Positions 1 through 11,646 of a stretch of 64,000 nt of DNA are shown here, in pieces. The notes below the pieces were generated by a model. It saw only the letters and a program-made list of their open reading frames with translations, ran no database searches and had not been told where the DNA came from. This stretch comes from Ectocarpus siliculosus. Its lineage: Eukaryota; Sar; Phaeophyceae; Ectocarpales; Ectocarpaceae. Each line of letters starts with the position of its first letter. The stretch's first letter is position 1. Position numbers and translations under genes: made by a program. Where the stretch lies: NCBI GenBank assembly GCA_000310025.1, contig FN649743.1:2470658-2534657 (forward strand), given 5' to 3'.

Positions 1-578
1 CAGTTTTCAGCAATATGAGTTACATCCATTTCACAACCGTTTTTTCAAGGGTACCTCCTTCAAACGACAAATTGTCTCGTCGACGCGCGATCGTGGGCGA
101 AGTGTCGACCACGAGTTGTGCTTCGACGTTCAAATTAGGAAGGAAAACATCGAAACGCCTCTTCGAGACAGTTCGGTATACCTTGTAGACTGTATCCACG
201 AACGGCAGCGTAAGCGTGTTGTTGCCTACGCCTGACAGCTGTGCCGTGCGATTTGTTTCTTGCAGCCTACGGTAAGCCCGTTGTTTTGCAGGTTGTTCGT
301 GTTTGGTCACAAGGTTAGCGTTGCTGCTTTCGTACCCCCTCCCGCCGTCTCGAAGGCTGCGGAGATAACCAGCACGTTGCCATGGTGTAATGCCAGTTGC
401 GCTGCGTCGTGCATCCACACAATGGTGTACCATGGAACCTGTTGGGTGGCACCCTCTTATGGTTCATGCGGCGCAGCGCGATCAAAAGTCGCGTATATGA
501 TGCGTGGTGGTGAAATGGCGTCGATCGACCGCTGTCCATGCGGTTCTCTCTCGTGCCGGGCAATGTTTAACGGTTCAG
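1..578. other. Unassigned 5' part of the transporter locus
   Basis: This stretch precedes the first exon I can support in the + strand transporter gene. It is open in several frames on both strands, but none gives a recognisable protein segment. It probably holds introns and perhaps an upstream exon of that gene. A + strand frame is open for about 75 codons from just after the AG near position 9, but its sequence does not resemble the transporter family. Confidence 0.3.
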
Positions 579-2002
579 GTCTGATCGCCCTGGGTGTGAG
601 CGGGCCACTAGTGCTGTCCTTCATCGTGTTCCTCTGCAGCTTTGTGCCTGTCGTCGGCGTCTTTATCTCCACCCTGCCAATGGCTGTCGCTGCTCTGGGT
701 GACTACGGCATGTCCAAGGTACGTGTATCACAACCACCGAACTCGGCGAATTGTTTTAGGCGCCGGAGGCACCCTGCCGTAGTGGTCTTGCGCTTGCGTT
801 CGGTAGTTATCGCGGCCTTCGACGCAGAAGTGTTTTTGTGCGAATCACTTGTCCGTTGCGTCACGTGCCCTTGCAGCTGTGTGTGGCGGCGGAAGTGGCT
901 CTGCTGTTGGTCCTGAAATAACCAAAGTAGACATGGTTCGGGCTAGAGGCGTTGTCAGTTTTGCCCAGGGATCGTCACGGCCTCTAGACCTGCCGTTGTT
1001 GCATGAAGTGAGCGTTCTTGCTTGTATGCATGCACTGCTCTCTTGTGCCAGATGCGGGACATTTGTTTTGTTGCTCTGAAGAATCACCAGTCCACCGGGC
1101 AACACGTGACGATCCGCGCGACATTTTTCGTGAACGCATGTCTTGAAATGCGTTGATCATGGCCCGTTGCGTGTCGTATTTTCTTGTTCAGGTTTTCCAG
1201 ATTTTGCTGATGATATTCGGCGTGCACGCTGTTGAGGCCTACTTCCTTAATCCACAGGTACGATCTGCTCCGTTCCAGTTTGTGGAAGTTCCTTAACCAA
1301 GTGGATGCGTGTTCGCAATGGGACTGGTGTGGAACACCTGTATTTTTTGTGAAGTGTCACGTAGCTGCTCTGGGGCACTAGTGCTTCGAAAAACGTGTGC
1401 GCGGGCTATTTTGCTGTTGCGCTTACCCTGCTGTAGACCCAATCTCTTGGTCGACGCCAATCACGACTGAGTCTCCGTAGTGGACATGGTAAGAAGGTAA
1501 TCGGAAGGTCAAGGTGTAGCTATTGCTCGCTACGAGGGCAGGCAGGTTTCTGCGCTGATGTTTGGGCAAGAGAAACAGATTCCACAAAGTAGGGAGGTAC
1601 CACAAGTGGTTCGCCTTCTCATGCCACCAAAAGGCGCATGGAAGATCCGTACATCCATCAGTGGTCTCTGTTGAATCCAGTATCGCCGCTATTCCCAGCT
1701 CGGCGTCTCAATCCCGCGGTGTACCAGTATCCCCCTCTCTGCACGGCATCGATTTGTTTCTAACGCGTCCCCCCAACCCCCGTGACCGTGCAACGTTTTC
1801 GTGGCGGCAGATCTACGCGTCGAAGCTGAAGCTTCACCCCGTCGTGGTGATCGGAGTCCTCTACGTAGCCGAGCACCTGGTCGGAGTGCAGGGGCTAATC
1901 ATGGCGGTGCCGTGCGCTGTCTTCGTGATCAACAACGTTATCCTCGGCAACGTTGGCGACGCTGCCGCGGACAAGAGCGACTCCATCGCAGCGACTGCTT
2001 AG
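579..2002 (+). CDS. AI-2E/PerM-family membrane transporter, C-terminal exons
   Basis: Three exons join in frame: 579-718, 1192-1257 and 1811-2002, with TAG at 2000-2002. Each intron begins GT and ends AG. The predicted protein end is very hydrophobic. It carries the family-like run FVPVVGVFISTLP, then HAVEAYFLNPQIY, then KLHPVVV and GLIMAVPCAVF. This is the conserved C-terminal pattern of AI-2E/PerM permeases, which resembles cyanobacterial members more than animal TMEM245. The family comprises multi-pass membrane proteins; some bacterial members export signalling molecules, and the substrate in algae is not known. The last residues are polar, ending in SDSIAATA. The 5' exons lie outside the window or were not recognised, so the true start is unknown. 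The 579 boundary assumes the AG at 577-578 is the acceptor. Confidence 0.68.
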
Positions 2003-4141
2003 TCTAGCGCCCCTAGGTCGGCGCCGTTCGGACTATTTCGCTCGGACAGGCGCTTCGCGTAGTGAACAACGTTGGAGAGCTGCGTGGAATCGCATACGCT
2101 TTGGTGGATTAGGCTGTAAAAGGTTGTGTTGGTACCGGTTCTCGAATTATGTTTTTTTGTTTTAGGGCGTGGGACTGTAGATGGGTTTAACCTGTTCCCG
2201 AACATAAGTTTCCGCAAGACCGGGGTAGGTGTATATCGGCATGTGAGGCGGCGGGAAGAGCGCCTGGGTCGTATGCGGGTGTGGTTGCAGTATTGTCATA
2301 GAGGCATGCCTACGTTCCCTGTGGCCTGCGGGAGGTGATTGGCTGCTTGATTTAGCGCTGTACACCACTGCTGTGGGTGATTAGGAAGGCATTTCGAGGG
2401 ATAAAAATGTATTTGTCTCAGTGACTGGGCACAGATCGTACACTTGGGCATCGGCACCATGCGAGGCTGAAGAGGGGTAAATAGTCATTCAAAACGAGTC
2501 CGTGTTGTACGATTTAGAGGGGGGAAATTGTGTACTTCAAGTCATGTGTTGGGCGTCTCTCTTGCGTGATCCGTGAGAAAGGCATTTGTTTCTTCAAGGC
2601 TCTCTTGTAGTTTAAGCAACTAAGCGCATCGTCTGGATGATTGCATTCATGCTGGGCCTTGTTCCTGGAGTGTTGCCGAAGGTGTCATATGCATATGTCG
2701 TGTTGCACGGCGAGGTCGACAAAGGGCTTATCGCTATACATACGTGCTCCACGAGCAACAAGTAAGTTGTGGCTTGTGCGGTTTTAGCGTTCGGAGGTGG
2801 GTGGAATATGGACGTGTACAAGCGTTTACTCGACAGAGCTGTGTTGTTGATATTGCTAAACGTGGAAGAACCGCAGCAGGTCGTAAAACATTATTTATGT
2901 GAAGAAAAATTTAGTACATGAACGTTTACTAGCGAGGGATGCTTTAGCGTCAGGTCCCAGAGGAAGGCCCAGAACGAGGCTGGATGCACTCCTGCCCCAA
3001 ACTGCGATGAAGAGACTTGCGTGACATCGGGAGGTATAGTCTATGGGGTAGAGCGGGTCGCATCGAAGGGCACGACGACAAAAGCTTTCACCATAACCCC
3101 ACAGCAGTGTTCACAATGTGTTTTACTACCTACCGTGTTCCACAAGATGGCAACCACAAAGGATACCACACGCCGCACAGAATACCACATCGGCAAGCAT
3201 CCGGTGATAATATTCTTGCAACTGACACGAGCAAAACGCAGGTCACTCAGATGAAGATCTACGACCACCGATGAGAGGCCACACCCTTTCTATGTTGTTC
3301 AAGGCAAAGGATCTCCAAGTCATGTAGTCTGTACTTTGTGCTTTGGGTGTTGAATGTGTGGAAGACGGTGCAGTAGTGTCGACGATGACGGGCTTCCAAA
3401 AGTATGGGAAACACATGTTTGTAATCTCTCGTAGATTGTCATCTTAACGTAAAGATCTCGAAGATTCACTGTTCCACATGTGCTCGGGTGGGGGCACAGA
3501 AGCTGAGAAATCTAGCCAGGTCGGGGGCACCGTAGCTGTGCCTTGCCGGCAGACGACCACAACAAGTTGCACCATCACCATCCACATGTCACATGCCGCA
3601 CCTCATGCAGTCACTTTGCCATGGACAAGTAAATGCTAGCACGCGCCTCGGTGGAGCTGCCCGTAGCGTGATGAATATTGCGAAAGAGGACGTGAAATAT
3701 GTCGTCACCAAGGCTGCAAATGTCACCATCACAATTCGCCAATGTTTGCAGTCTACAGCAGAGCATCTTTGGTGTGTGCATGTGGAAGGATCTTGCTGGT
3801 GGTTGCCTTTCACGGCCCACAGATCTGCTGATGAAATCCCTCCCGGCTTTATCACCTAGCCAGGGTTCCTTCCCTTGACCCTGTTGACATGGCCCAGTCA
3901 GTTTTGATTGAAACTGGGAATAACTCGTTCCCGCTTTGCTTACCCATGGTCGCTGAGCCTCCCATGCATCATGCACGCGATCCTTAGGCAATGTGGAAGA
4001 TGTGATCGGAGAGAGCCACAAAGCAGACAGCAGAAGAACCGCATCTACGACAGACCAGATAATAATGCCGACTTGTGCGGCCCAACTAGACCAACCAAAG
4101 GCATGCTACCACGCACGCGTCGCCCAATGACATGCGCGGCA
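2003..4141. other. Intergenic, no supportable gene
   Basis: Downstream of the transporter stop. Short reading frames overlap on both strands, for instance mirror-image frames at 3589-3859, with no domain, signal peptide or consistent splice pattern. A short stretch at about 3157-3193 (GATACCACACGCCGC followed by a second GAATACCACATCGG) resembles a stretch near 59043-59080, which suggests a dispersed repeat. Confidence 0.4.
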
Positions 4142-4615
4142 TCATGTGCCATCATCATCAAGCCTTCTCGCCATCGACCTCGCCGCTGCCCTCTTTCGCC
4201 AAATCGCATCCCCATCCCCACGACACACGTCTGCCCATTGTTTCCTCCATTGATCCCTTTGCTTAGCTGACTTGTTCCGAGAACGCCTCCACGTGTCATC
4301 CAAACCCACCCAGACCAAGTACGCAGGACCTGCATGATCCATCAAAACCGCGGAACAAGCGTAGAGATGGAAGAAAAACGAATTCGACAGCGGCACAGAT
4401 TCGGTGTACACGTGAGGGACCCAAGTCAATAGAACGCGCCCACTTGCCCACAGTCCGGCGATAGCTTTAACGGTGGTAGCGTGCAACGAATATACAATAA
4501 CAGGACGGTGACCGACTTGGCAACAAGATTCCAGAATGCTATGAAAACCAAACAAATGTTCATCCGTGCGTGGGAAGTGATCCATTCCAGCCCTCCGATA
4601 TCTTGTGTGTGCCAC
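4142..4615 (-). CDS. Uncharacterised reading frame, possibly an exon
   Basis: A 157-codon open frame that I do not recognise. Its middle is moderately hydrophobic and protein-like (HRPVIVYSLHATTVKAIAGL and SNSFFFHLYACSAVL), while its last 40 codons are basic and low in information. It lies downstream, in the minus direction, of the At5g03900-like exons. It could be a later exon of that gene, an independent gene, or chance. Nothing decides the start. Low confidence that it is translated. Confidence 0.2.
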   Translation of the reverse strand: MAHTRYRRAGMDHFPRTDEHLFGFHSILESCCQVGHRPVIVYSLHATTVKAIAGLWASGRVLLTWVPHVYTESVPLSNSFFFHLYACSAVLMDHAGPAYLVWVGLDDTWRRSRNKSAKQRDQWRKQWADVCRGDGDAIWRKRAAARSMARRLDDDGT

Positions 4616-5060
4616 TAGTCTATGGCATCGAGATGTTTACCTTCGAATGTTTGTGAGCGTGACATCTAGGGCCGTTACAGGTATGAGGACTTCGACCTTA
4701 CCGACTGCAGTCAACCCACAACGGATCTTCGAAACGGCGGCAACAGCGCGCGGTCTCAACACTCCTTCTTCCACACGCCGCAAAAAATCACCTGCACGTG
4801 CCTCCCCTCTCTTTGCGGTTCGCTTGGCTACACGTTCACGAGTGCTTCAATCAGGGCGGAAGGTACAGCGTTTAATTGCATCCCCACCATTTCCTTCCCG
4901 AACGAACCATGAACCGATGACCTAAAACCGAACTTGGCGTGTGCCTCCGTTTTCTTCATTTGCCGTAAAGTTTGGCTTCGTGCTAGACGAAAATGCCGCA
5001 CCAGCAGATCGGAGAAACCCATCAACACCCCCACACCAACAGGCACAGGAGCATACCCCC

Positions 5061-5062
<2 letters not shown>

Positions 5063-5095
<33 letters not shown>
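5063..5095. repeat. (TC)n microsatellite
   Basis: An uninterrupted CT/TC dinucleotide run of about 32 bases preceded by a short C run. Confidence 0.95.
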
Positions 5096-5097
<2 letters not shown>

Positions 5098-5427
5098 GGG
5101 TGTGTGAGGTGTAATAATCTATGCACACGAACCAGCGTGGTGATGTCTGCAACCGGAGGGCGCAGCGTGTACGACGTGACCCCTCGTCATTGCAGGCACG
5201 GAGGCCTTCGTGTGTCCTTCTTGCGGACAGTTTCATCAAGAATGATGTCCTACACGCGGACAGGACTATACACATGTTCGTGCGCCCGTGAGCATATTCT
5301 CGAATATTTTATGGCCACTTGACAAAGTCATATCACGGTGATCAGGACGGTGCCGGTCAACACTGATTGCGAACTCAACGCTGATTTTCGAATGAAGCCA
5401 CAACAAGCGCGACGCCTGCTAGCTCAC

Positions 5428-8298
5428 CGGTTGCGAGCCAGATTGGCCACGAATTGAAAATGAGTTGGCCCAGAACCAAGCACATGGAGAGGAACAGCGC
5501 AAGTCCTGACAATGCTGTCCGCTGAAAAAGTTCTTTGACAACCTGACACACAAAGACGTAGAATTAAACATGTCAACGTCAGCATCAGCGACAGCAGCGA
5601 CAGCAGCACTCGCAGTGATGGGGTGTCTTGGGGTAGGTTCGGGCGTAATGAAACAAATAGGCCGTTACAAACGAGAATCGAACCGGGTCCGCGTTTGGGC
5701 ATCAAGCAAACTGTGGAGGAAGAAGAGGCGAATCACAAAGTACCGTGCGGACTAGGCATTGATCGGGTGGATATGAACGCAAAGGTTCGGTGGGAGGACA
5801 GCGAGTGTACCTTCGGACCCTGATCCGGTATAATCTTGGGCAGCGCCTCCAGCAACCTCGGAACTTCCTGATACCGAGCGACAAAGCCGAACCGGAACAC
5901 GCAACCTTCAATAACGGCTTACGTACAGTATATATGTATATGAGTACCTCAACGACGTGGTCAAACTAAACGAGAGAACCTGCAAGCTGCTGTTGGGACC
6001 ATGACAAAAGCACCGCTTCAAGCGCATCCGAGCAGCACAAATACTGACGAAAAACGCAGGTGCTTGGTACGTTCAACCTGCTCTTCTATGCAACCACAAG
6101 CTAGACGGGCGCGAGCTTGGAGCTGCCTGAGATACTGGTTGTTCACCGTCGCTGCAGTCGTCTCCTTCTTGACATACGGCACTCCCTTGAAAGGTCTAGC
6201 TCCAACCATGTAGCCCACAGAAGTCTCGTGATTTCACATTCCGACCTATCCCTATAGACCGAACGATGTCATATTTCCAGAAGGAGGCACGCATCAAGGG
6301 ACCACCGAAACCGCTACTGAGGCTGTACGGTACCTCGAACTGGAGGACCTCGGGGGCGGCTGTGGAGCCCGTTTCGCTTTCTTCACTGTGGTAGTCTGCC
6401 TCGATGCTCCCCTCGCGGCCCCTCTTCCCTCGAGCGAAACCAGGAAAAACATACAGGATGTCTCCGTCACTGGTCACCTGCAGACACACAACGTTGGACA
6501 GAATTCGCGGCGACCACACAAATTTCAGGCTTTTTACGAGCCGGCAACAAATGAATGTGGATCTCGCATACCGCTGAACGCTGCGTAAAAATCGGCCGGT
6601 GCAAAACATCATGGCAAGGTACGTCGATTCATGAGGTCCAGGTTGGAGAATGCTCGGGGGTTGCAGCAATTACCAAAGACGGGAACGCTGCACTCACGGG
6701 AAATCGCAACGTGCAACTAACCAGCTAGGTGATGTCAACATCAAAGACGCATTACTTTACAAAGCAATGGATGGCCTACTACGCCCTCGATTTGTTTATT
6801 TTCGCGCAGCACCAACATCATGAATACAAAAACCCCAGACTTCCATCTGCCGGCCAGCAAATGGAACACAACACCACAATGCGCTGCTAAAGAGATAAGG
6901 GCATGATGGCTTCATATGTAGTACAAACAACACGAGATATCTATGAATATCGTGACGGCCATTCCGTATTTGGGATGCCACAGAGCCTTTCATGCACAAG
7001 CCATCATCTCAACCTCGGGGTGCCGTTAACCACAAAATCGATAGCCCGACGGCAGTAGAGGCAACCAACCGTCTCACCTCCGGGCTGCCATTGAGATCGA
7101 GCAACACCCGCAGAACGAGCGCCTCACCCCCAACTGCGTCGACGCTGATGTCGCTCTTGTCACCTTTCTCGTAGAAACCACCACCGGCATCGGCACAAAC
7201 TCGGTACCATTCTGGCGGGCCTTCCCGAGGGTTTAAAATTGGTGCGAGCTGCTCCATGAAGACGACCCCGCCGCTTCGCGAGATCACCTCGCATGATATC
7301 CAGCGGGAACGCAACGGGGTAACTCAACCACCGTTTACTCTAGCGCGCTGTTACGGAATACTTGCACGTTCTTGGGCGTGAGTGGATTACAAAATAACTA
7401 GTATATCACATTTGTTCCGAAGAATCGTCTCTAAATATATTGCGTCTTGCTGGGATTGAAAATGACTTCTCTGCACTCTTCCCCGCCTCTCAAGACGGGG
7501 CGATTTCGGGTGGCAACATCGTGAGGGGCATGGAGCGCTTGGCGCCTTGGAGACATCTTGTACGCGCATGTCAACCAAAACTGCAGATTTGTGCCGTCAA
7601 GTTCCTTGCAGTGTCTCATACGAAAGTGCATGAACGCTGAACAATTTGACGGTCGAGATGGGCAAAGCAACTTCTGTCCAACTCTATGTGACATCCCAAA
7701 CAACCCAATTGCTCGGAGTTTCAATGGCGCCGAGGAGGCTAGATACTGTGTTTGGAGGTCAGAATTCACGTTGACACCACAAATTCAAACGAACCAGAGC
7801 ATGCCCTCACGGAACGTCCTTTGGCTCTTCTCCCTTTGCCCGACTGACTATTCATTTCGTGAATTATGAATATCAGTACCCGGTGTCCTCAGTTGTCGTC
7901 CAAACATGACCGTGAAATCACGCATTGGGGAGGGATCTTGAGCTGGATTCTGGTCCAAAATGACGAAAAAATCGAAGGCTTGCGAGACATTCTGTATGTA
8001 TGCTATATTCAATTTGCACAGATCCCCAGACAGCTCGTGTCAGCGGGGAAAGTAGATGGGCATGCCAGTGATGAACGAGTAGGACAAAATGATCGGTTGC
8101 GCAGCACTTTTGGTCACTCTCTGGCAGTTGTACACTGGTACCGTGTAAGCATGGAACATACAACGTTGAAGGCGTCTCCCAAGACAGAACACTAACAGCA
8201 GCAAGGCACACCTGCGCGGCCATGTCGAGTTGTCTCTTCCACATGTCTCCCTGAGGGTCCCATGGTCCCTTCACGAGCGCTTCCAGCGCGACCGGCAC
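5428..8298 (-). CDS. At5g03900/cyanobacterial-type membrane protein, partial exon model
   Basis: The best-supported pair of exons is about 7078-7280 and, downstream, about 6240-6477. They join in phase 0 across GAG|GTGAGA and CTGCAG|GTGACC. Across the junction the protein reads LVLRVLLDLNGSPE then VTSDGDILYVFPGF. This matches the recalled plant/cyanobacterial pattern of a Gly-Gly-Val-Val then (E)QLAP segment (here SGGVVFMEQLAPIL), followed by PVLLRFDGQPE and GNILYRFP. Two more exons fit splice rules but are not family-diagnostic. Exon 5428-5542 encodes a membrane segment (LSGLALFLSMCLVLGQLIF). Exon 8212-8298 encodes 29 residues (VPVALEALVKGPWDP...). The plant protein is a chloroplast membrane protein annotated only loosely with iron-sulfur cluster biosynthesis, so no reaction is assigned. 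The ends of the gene and several exons are unresolved. Confidence 0.5.
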
Positions 8299-8848
8299 CT
8301 AAATTGCGACCATCGTTTTAAGCAGAGCACTGCAGATTTTCGCAACAAGTTTCGTTGGACACGTTGGGTGTAGCTGGTATGCCAAATCTTCACTGTGGAA
8401 TATGCTCCGAATACGGGTACAGCTGCGATGACGGCACCAAGGCCGACACCCATCAACAAGGCATGAAGACGTGATGGTCCACACCATGATCAACGCCAAT
8501 CTACGCTGTCGTTGCATCTCTGCATACTTAGCCATTGGTAGTGGCGCTTGTCGATGGCGTCTTACTATCACGGAAATTTATCGTCAAACGCACGAAACGG
8601 CAACCCAGGCAAAGACCTAGTGCAGGAGTTTGACGCACGAACAACGCAAAATCGTCGTAGTGCTACCTTACGTGCTGAAGCATCAAGATCGGCTCCAAAC
8701 ACCTTGCACAACAGAAACCGCTCACTCCGTGCAAAAGGTAAGCAAGGACCATGGCAGAGGGGATGGGCATGCCTTCAGAACCACTACGCGCGGCATACCG
8801 TTCCACGAACAGGCGCCCCCGACCGTCTGACATGTTTGAGTCGGTCCT

Positions 8849-9181
8849 TCATACCGGAATATCGAGATCCACACCCCACTTCAGTCGGAGCCTCCCCGGG
8901 GCGCTGCTCCTCCTTCTGCTTCTGCCGCTGCTTTCGTCTTTCGGTGATCTCGCCGTCTTGTATGCCTCATCGCGCCCCAATGCAGGCCGACCTGTTCTCC
9001 TGTTGGTGCCGAACTCAAACATGTCACCCGCCACCCGCCCTCCGCTTCCCACAGGACGACTTTCATCACTCGCCACCTCGTTGCTGCTGTTTGCAGGAGC
9101 CCCATCCCCCTTTGCTGCAGTCCCGTCGTTTTCGATTGAAGCAGGCGTTGGGGTTGGAGTTGGTGTTGCTGAGGATGCCAA
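8849..9181 (-). CDS. Low-complexity reading frame, candidate upstream exon
   Basis: A 110-codon minus-strand frame with strong compositional bias. It starts with alternating Thr-Pro residues (ATPTPTPTPAS), followed by Ala, Gly, Ser and Asp-rich sequence and a basic Arg/Ser stretch. Such composition is common in disordered linkers or organelle-targeted N-termini. It lies about 550 bases upstream of the 8212-8298 exon on the same strand, so it could be a 5' exon of that gene. No splice junction links them convincingly. The overlapping 362-codon plus-strand frame is judged the less likely reading. Confidence 0.22.
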   Translation of the reverse strand: MASSATPTPTPTPASIENDGTAAKGDGAPANSSNEVASDESRPVGSGGRVAGDMFEFGTNRRTGRPALGRDEAYKTARSPKDESSGRSRRRSSAPGRLRLKWGVDLDIPV

Positions 9182-10244
9182 AGGAAGCCACAGGCGGCCG
9201 TAGGGCTCCTGTCGTCGTCGTTTACGCCTGCACGTTCAAAACAGTGACAGTCAACATAAGTAACACCCACGTGAGCCCGAACAACATAAAAAAAACTGTG
9301 GTAGGGGGCAACACAACAAAACCCTTGGTACGTGTAGTCCGGTTGCCATCTGCCGCTGTTTCACAACACAACGAGCGTGGAAAATGCGATGCTCTTCGGT
9401 GGGGGCCTCTCCCCTCTTATCTGTACCAGCTGTGCGTGTTTTGGGGAATGAAAGAGACTGGTTTTCCAATCCCCCGACTTTGGAAATATTCCTCTCCCTA
9501 CGCGAGAGAAATTAGAGCTCGAAATCAATTTGGCACGAATGCAGTCTCCACTCCTCCCAAAACATGGAGCTTCATAGCGGATCGGCGCCGTACTATAACA
9601 AGCATTTTCGCTACAAACCGAATGGTACCACATTGAGAAAGACAACCAAAGCCCTTGGGGCCTCTTAGGGTTGACGGCTACGATAGCAGGGAGGCACATC
9701 TCTCACCCAAAGCTTGCAGATCGGTTCTCATCGCTGAACCACGACCCGAGCAGCACACGATCCGTTCCGCAACCTCCGCTCTCATGGCAGCAGCTTGTCC
9801 GGCGGGACAGACCGACAGCAGCACCATTATCACCACCAACATTGGTGGCAAACGCCGAGATGGCGGGAGAGGGTAAGGGGGGGTACGGCAGCCACTGGTG
9901 GTGTTGCACGGGCCACCTGACAAAGGCCTCCAAAGCAGACATGGCCGAAGGCACTATACCAGGTGTTTCCTCTCCAGAGTACAGTAGTCTTCCCCTGCGA
10001 AGGTGCACCCTCAAGTTTGAACGAGTCCCCTTAATGTGGTGGAAGTATTTTTCACCGTCGGTGACACACCTGCGGATTGGTCCGTGCCCGGCAACAACGA
10101 ATTTCCGCTGTTTATAAATAGGAGAACTATTCAACGTATGTTTCTGGGATCGCCCACACCTGTTTTAGTTTCCCACCGGCATTATTTGACCCCCACTCGA
10201 ACGACCTTGGAACTCCCGACTGTTGGTTCTCACTACAGTACTGG
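9182..10244. other. Intergenic, no supportable gene
   Basis: Overlapping open frames occur on both strands, none with recognisable domains. A minus-strand stretch near 9790-9850 encodes a short hydrophobic segment (MLVVIMVLLSVCPAGQAAA) that looks like a signal sequence, but nothing coding can be attached to it. Confidence 0.35.
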
Positions 10245-10252
10245 GTGGGTGG

Positions 10253-10777
10253 CAGTGTTGGATATTGGGCATCGAATATCGATTTAAAACCGATAAATAT
10301 CGGCGATACTCAGTATCGGTATTGCCGGTTTCCACGCCGATATTTGTCGATACGAATCGGTATCGGTATCGAGATATCGGTATTCGATACCCTCCGATAC
10401 TGGCCCATTCGGGGGCCCCGACACACAAAAACAGGGGTGGGGCGGTCGTTATTTTCCCTGGGCCCCCATTTTTTCATGTCTGGGAGGTCCACATCCCTGT
10501 GATCACTGAATGGAAATGCAGAAGATCACACAGCCCCGCCTAATGTGGGGAGTTTCCATATTTTACTGTCTTGTTGATTGCTTTTCTGAGGTTTATCCAT
10601 GCTGTTTGCTCCAAAAACAGAAAACAACCCCAAAACAGCCGTATCGATATCGAGTATCGATACTCGATACGTATCGAGCCATTTTCAGAATATCGAACAA
10701 AATATCGGTGTTTGCGTTTTTTTCTAGATACAGCAGTATTGTATCGAACCCTTCTTCCTGACCAATATCCAACACTG
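10253..10777. mobile_element. Non-autonomous hAT-type DNA transposon
   Basis: The ends are perfect 16-bp inverted repeats, CAGTGTTGGATATTGG at 10253-10268 and its reverse complement at 10762-10777. Both sides carry an identical 8-bp direct repeat GTGGGTGG (10245-10252 and 10778-10785), which is the target duplication length of the hAT superfamily; many hAT ends also begin CAGTG. The 525-bp interior has no transposase frame. It is packed with ATCGGTAT/CGATAC-type words near both ends, probably subterminal transposase-binding repeats. The perfect ends suggest fairly recent insertion. Confidence 0.88.
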
Positions 10778-10785
10778 GTGGGTGG

Positions 10786-11517
10786 ACTTGTATTTTCTCT
10801 ACGGATTCCCCTTGCAGGAGATGTACGTGCGTACACGTTCGAATGACTCCGAAAATGTTCCAGTTCGCAGAGGTTAGATGCGACAGACTCAGATTGTCCA
10901 TTATTCATCCGCAGGATCTGGAAGTTGGCGACACAAGCATGATTTGCGTACGTGTCATCTGTACTAGTACTCACCTGCTGCCGTTGGCACAAGGACAAGA
11001 GCATGTCAACAATCAACAAACAATGAAAGTCGCTGGAAAGCAGGAGGGTGTACCCATTCTTCTGTGTCATAGGTACTTCACAGGGCTGTGGACAAACTCA
11101 CAACAGAAAGCTTTTGTATCGGGATGCAGAGTTCTTCATGCGCCAGACGAAATAACTGGGGTGTGCCTGTACATGTTGTAGACCAACAATGCTGTGTACG
11201 TACCATCACTGCTCTCGCTGAGCATGATGATGACCTCAATCGAGACGGCAAAAGAACTGCATGAGTCACCTACTCGCCTAACTCTGTAGACTATACGCAC
11301 CTCTGGAACTTGCTGATCCCGCTCTCTGCACAGGGGTGGGTGTCAGTGTCAGCCCACAAGGAACAGGGACAGGGAGACAGAGCGGAGAGGGGAGGGAGCG
11401 GACAGACGTGCGGCGGAACTACACTGCAGAACCAGCACGCTTCCAACTCCACACAAACCCCGCAAACCGCTTGACGTGCAATCAGCCGGCGGTGGCCTGA
11501 CTCCTCTCCGTGGGTGA
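10786..11517. other. Intergenic, no supportable gene
   Basis: No frame with recognisable content. A purine-rich stretch (GGAACAGGGACAGGGAG and similar) lies at about 11355-11400, and a short GCCGGCGGTGGCCT word near 11487 also occurs beside the right-hand inverted repeat at about 16100. Confidence 0.35.
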
Positions 11518-11539
11518 GGGTTAGGGTTAGGGTTAGGGT
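11518..11539 (+). repeat. Interstitial telomere-type repeat
   Basis: GGGTTAGGG units repeat here, giving about 3.5 copies of TTAGGG. The tract sits about 110 bases outside the left arm of the large inverted repeat. It is too short to be a chromosome end and is read as an interstitial telomeric tract. Confidence 0.85.
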
Positions 11540-11646
11540 AGATGTGGGGTGAGGAACCTAGCCTTGCTCGCGTGAAGAACCAAGCCTTGCTACGTTCAAC
11601 ATCGGTTAGTCCTAAAGAGTTACTATCAATGTGTAACCCAGTCTCG

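Noticed and set aside
20-433. 137-codon minus-strand frame at the window start
   Set aside because: Part of it looks protein-like (LPFVDTVYKVYRTV) but no family or splice partner was recognised.
8330-8571. Possible frameshift joining two hydrophobic segments (LALIMVWTITSSCL and LLMGVGLGAVIAAVPVFGAY)
   Set aside because: They lie in different minus-strand frames with no splice signal between them. A one-base error would join them, but nothing else supports a coding exon.
8548-9636. 362-codon plus-strand open frame
   Set aside because: No domain or regular composition. It is rich in His, Arg, Cys and Pro as expected from the shadow of a GC-rich opposite strand, and a minus-strand frame overlaps it.
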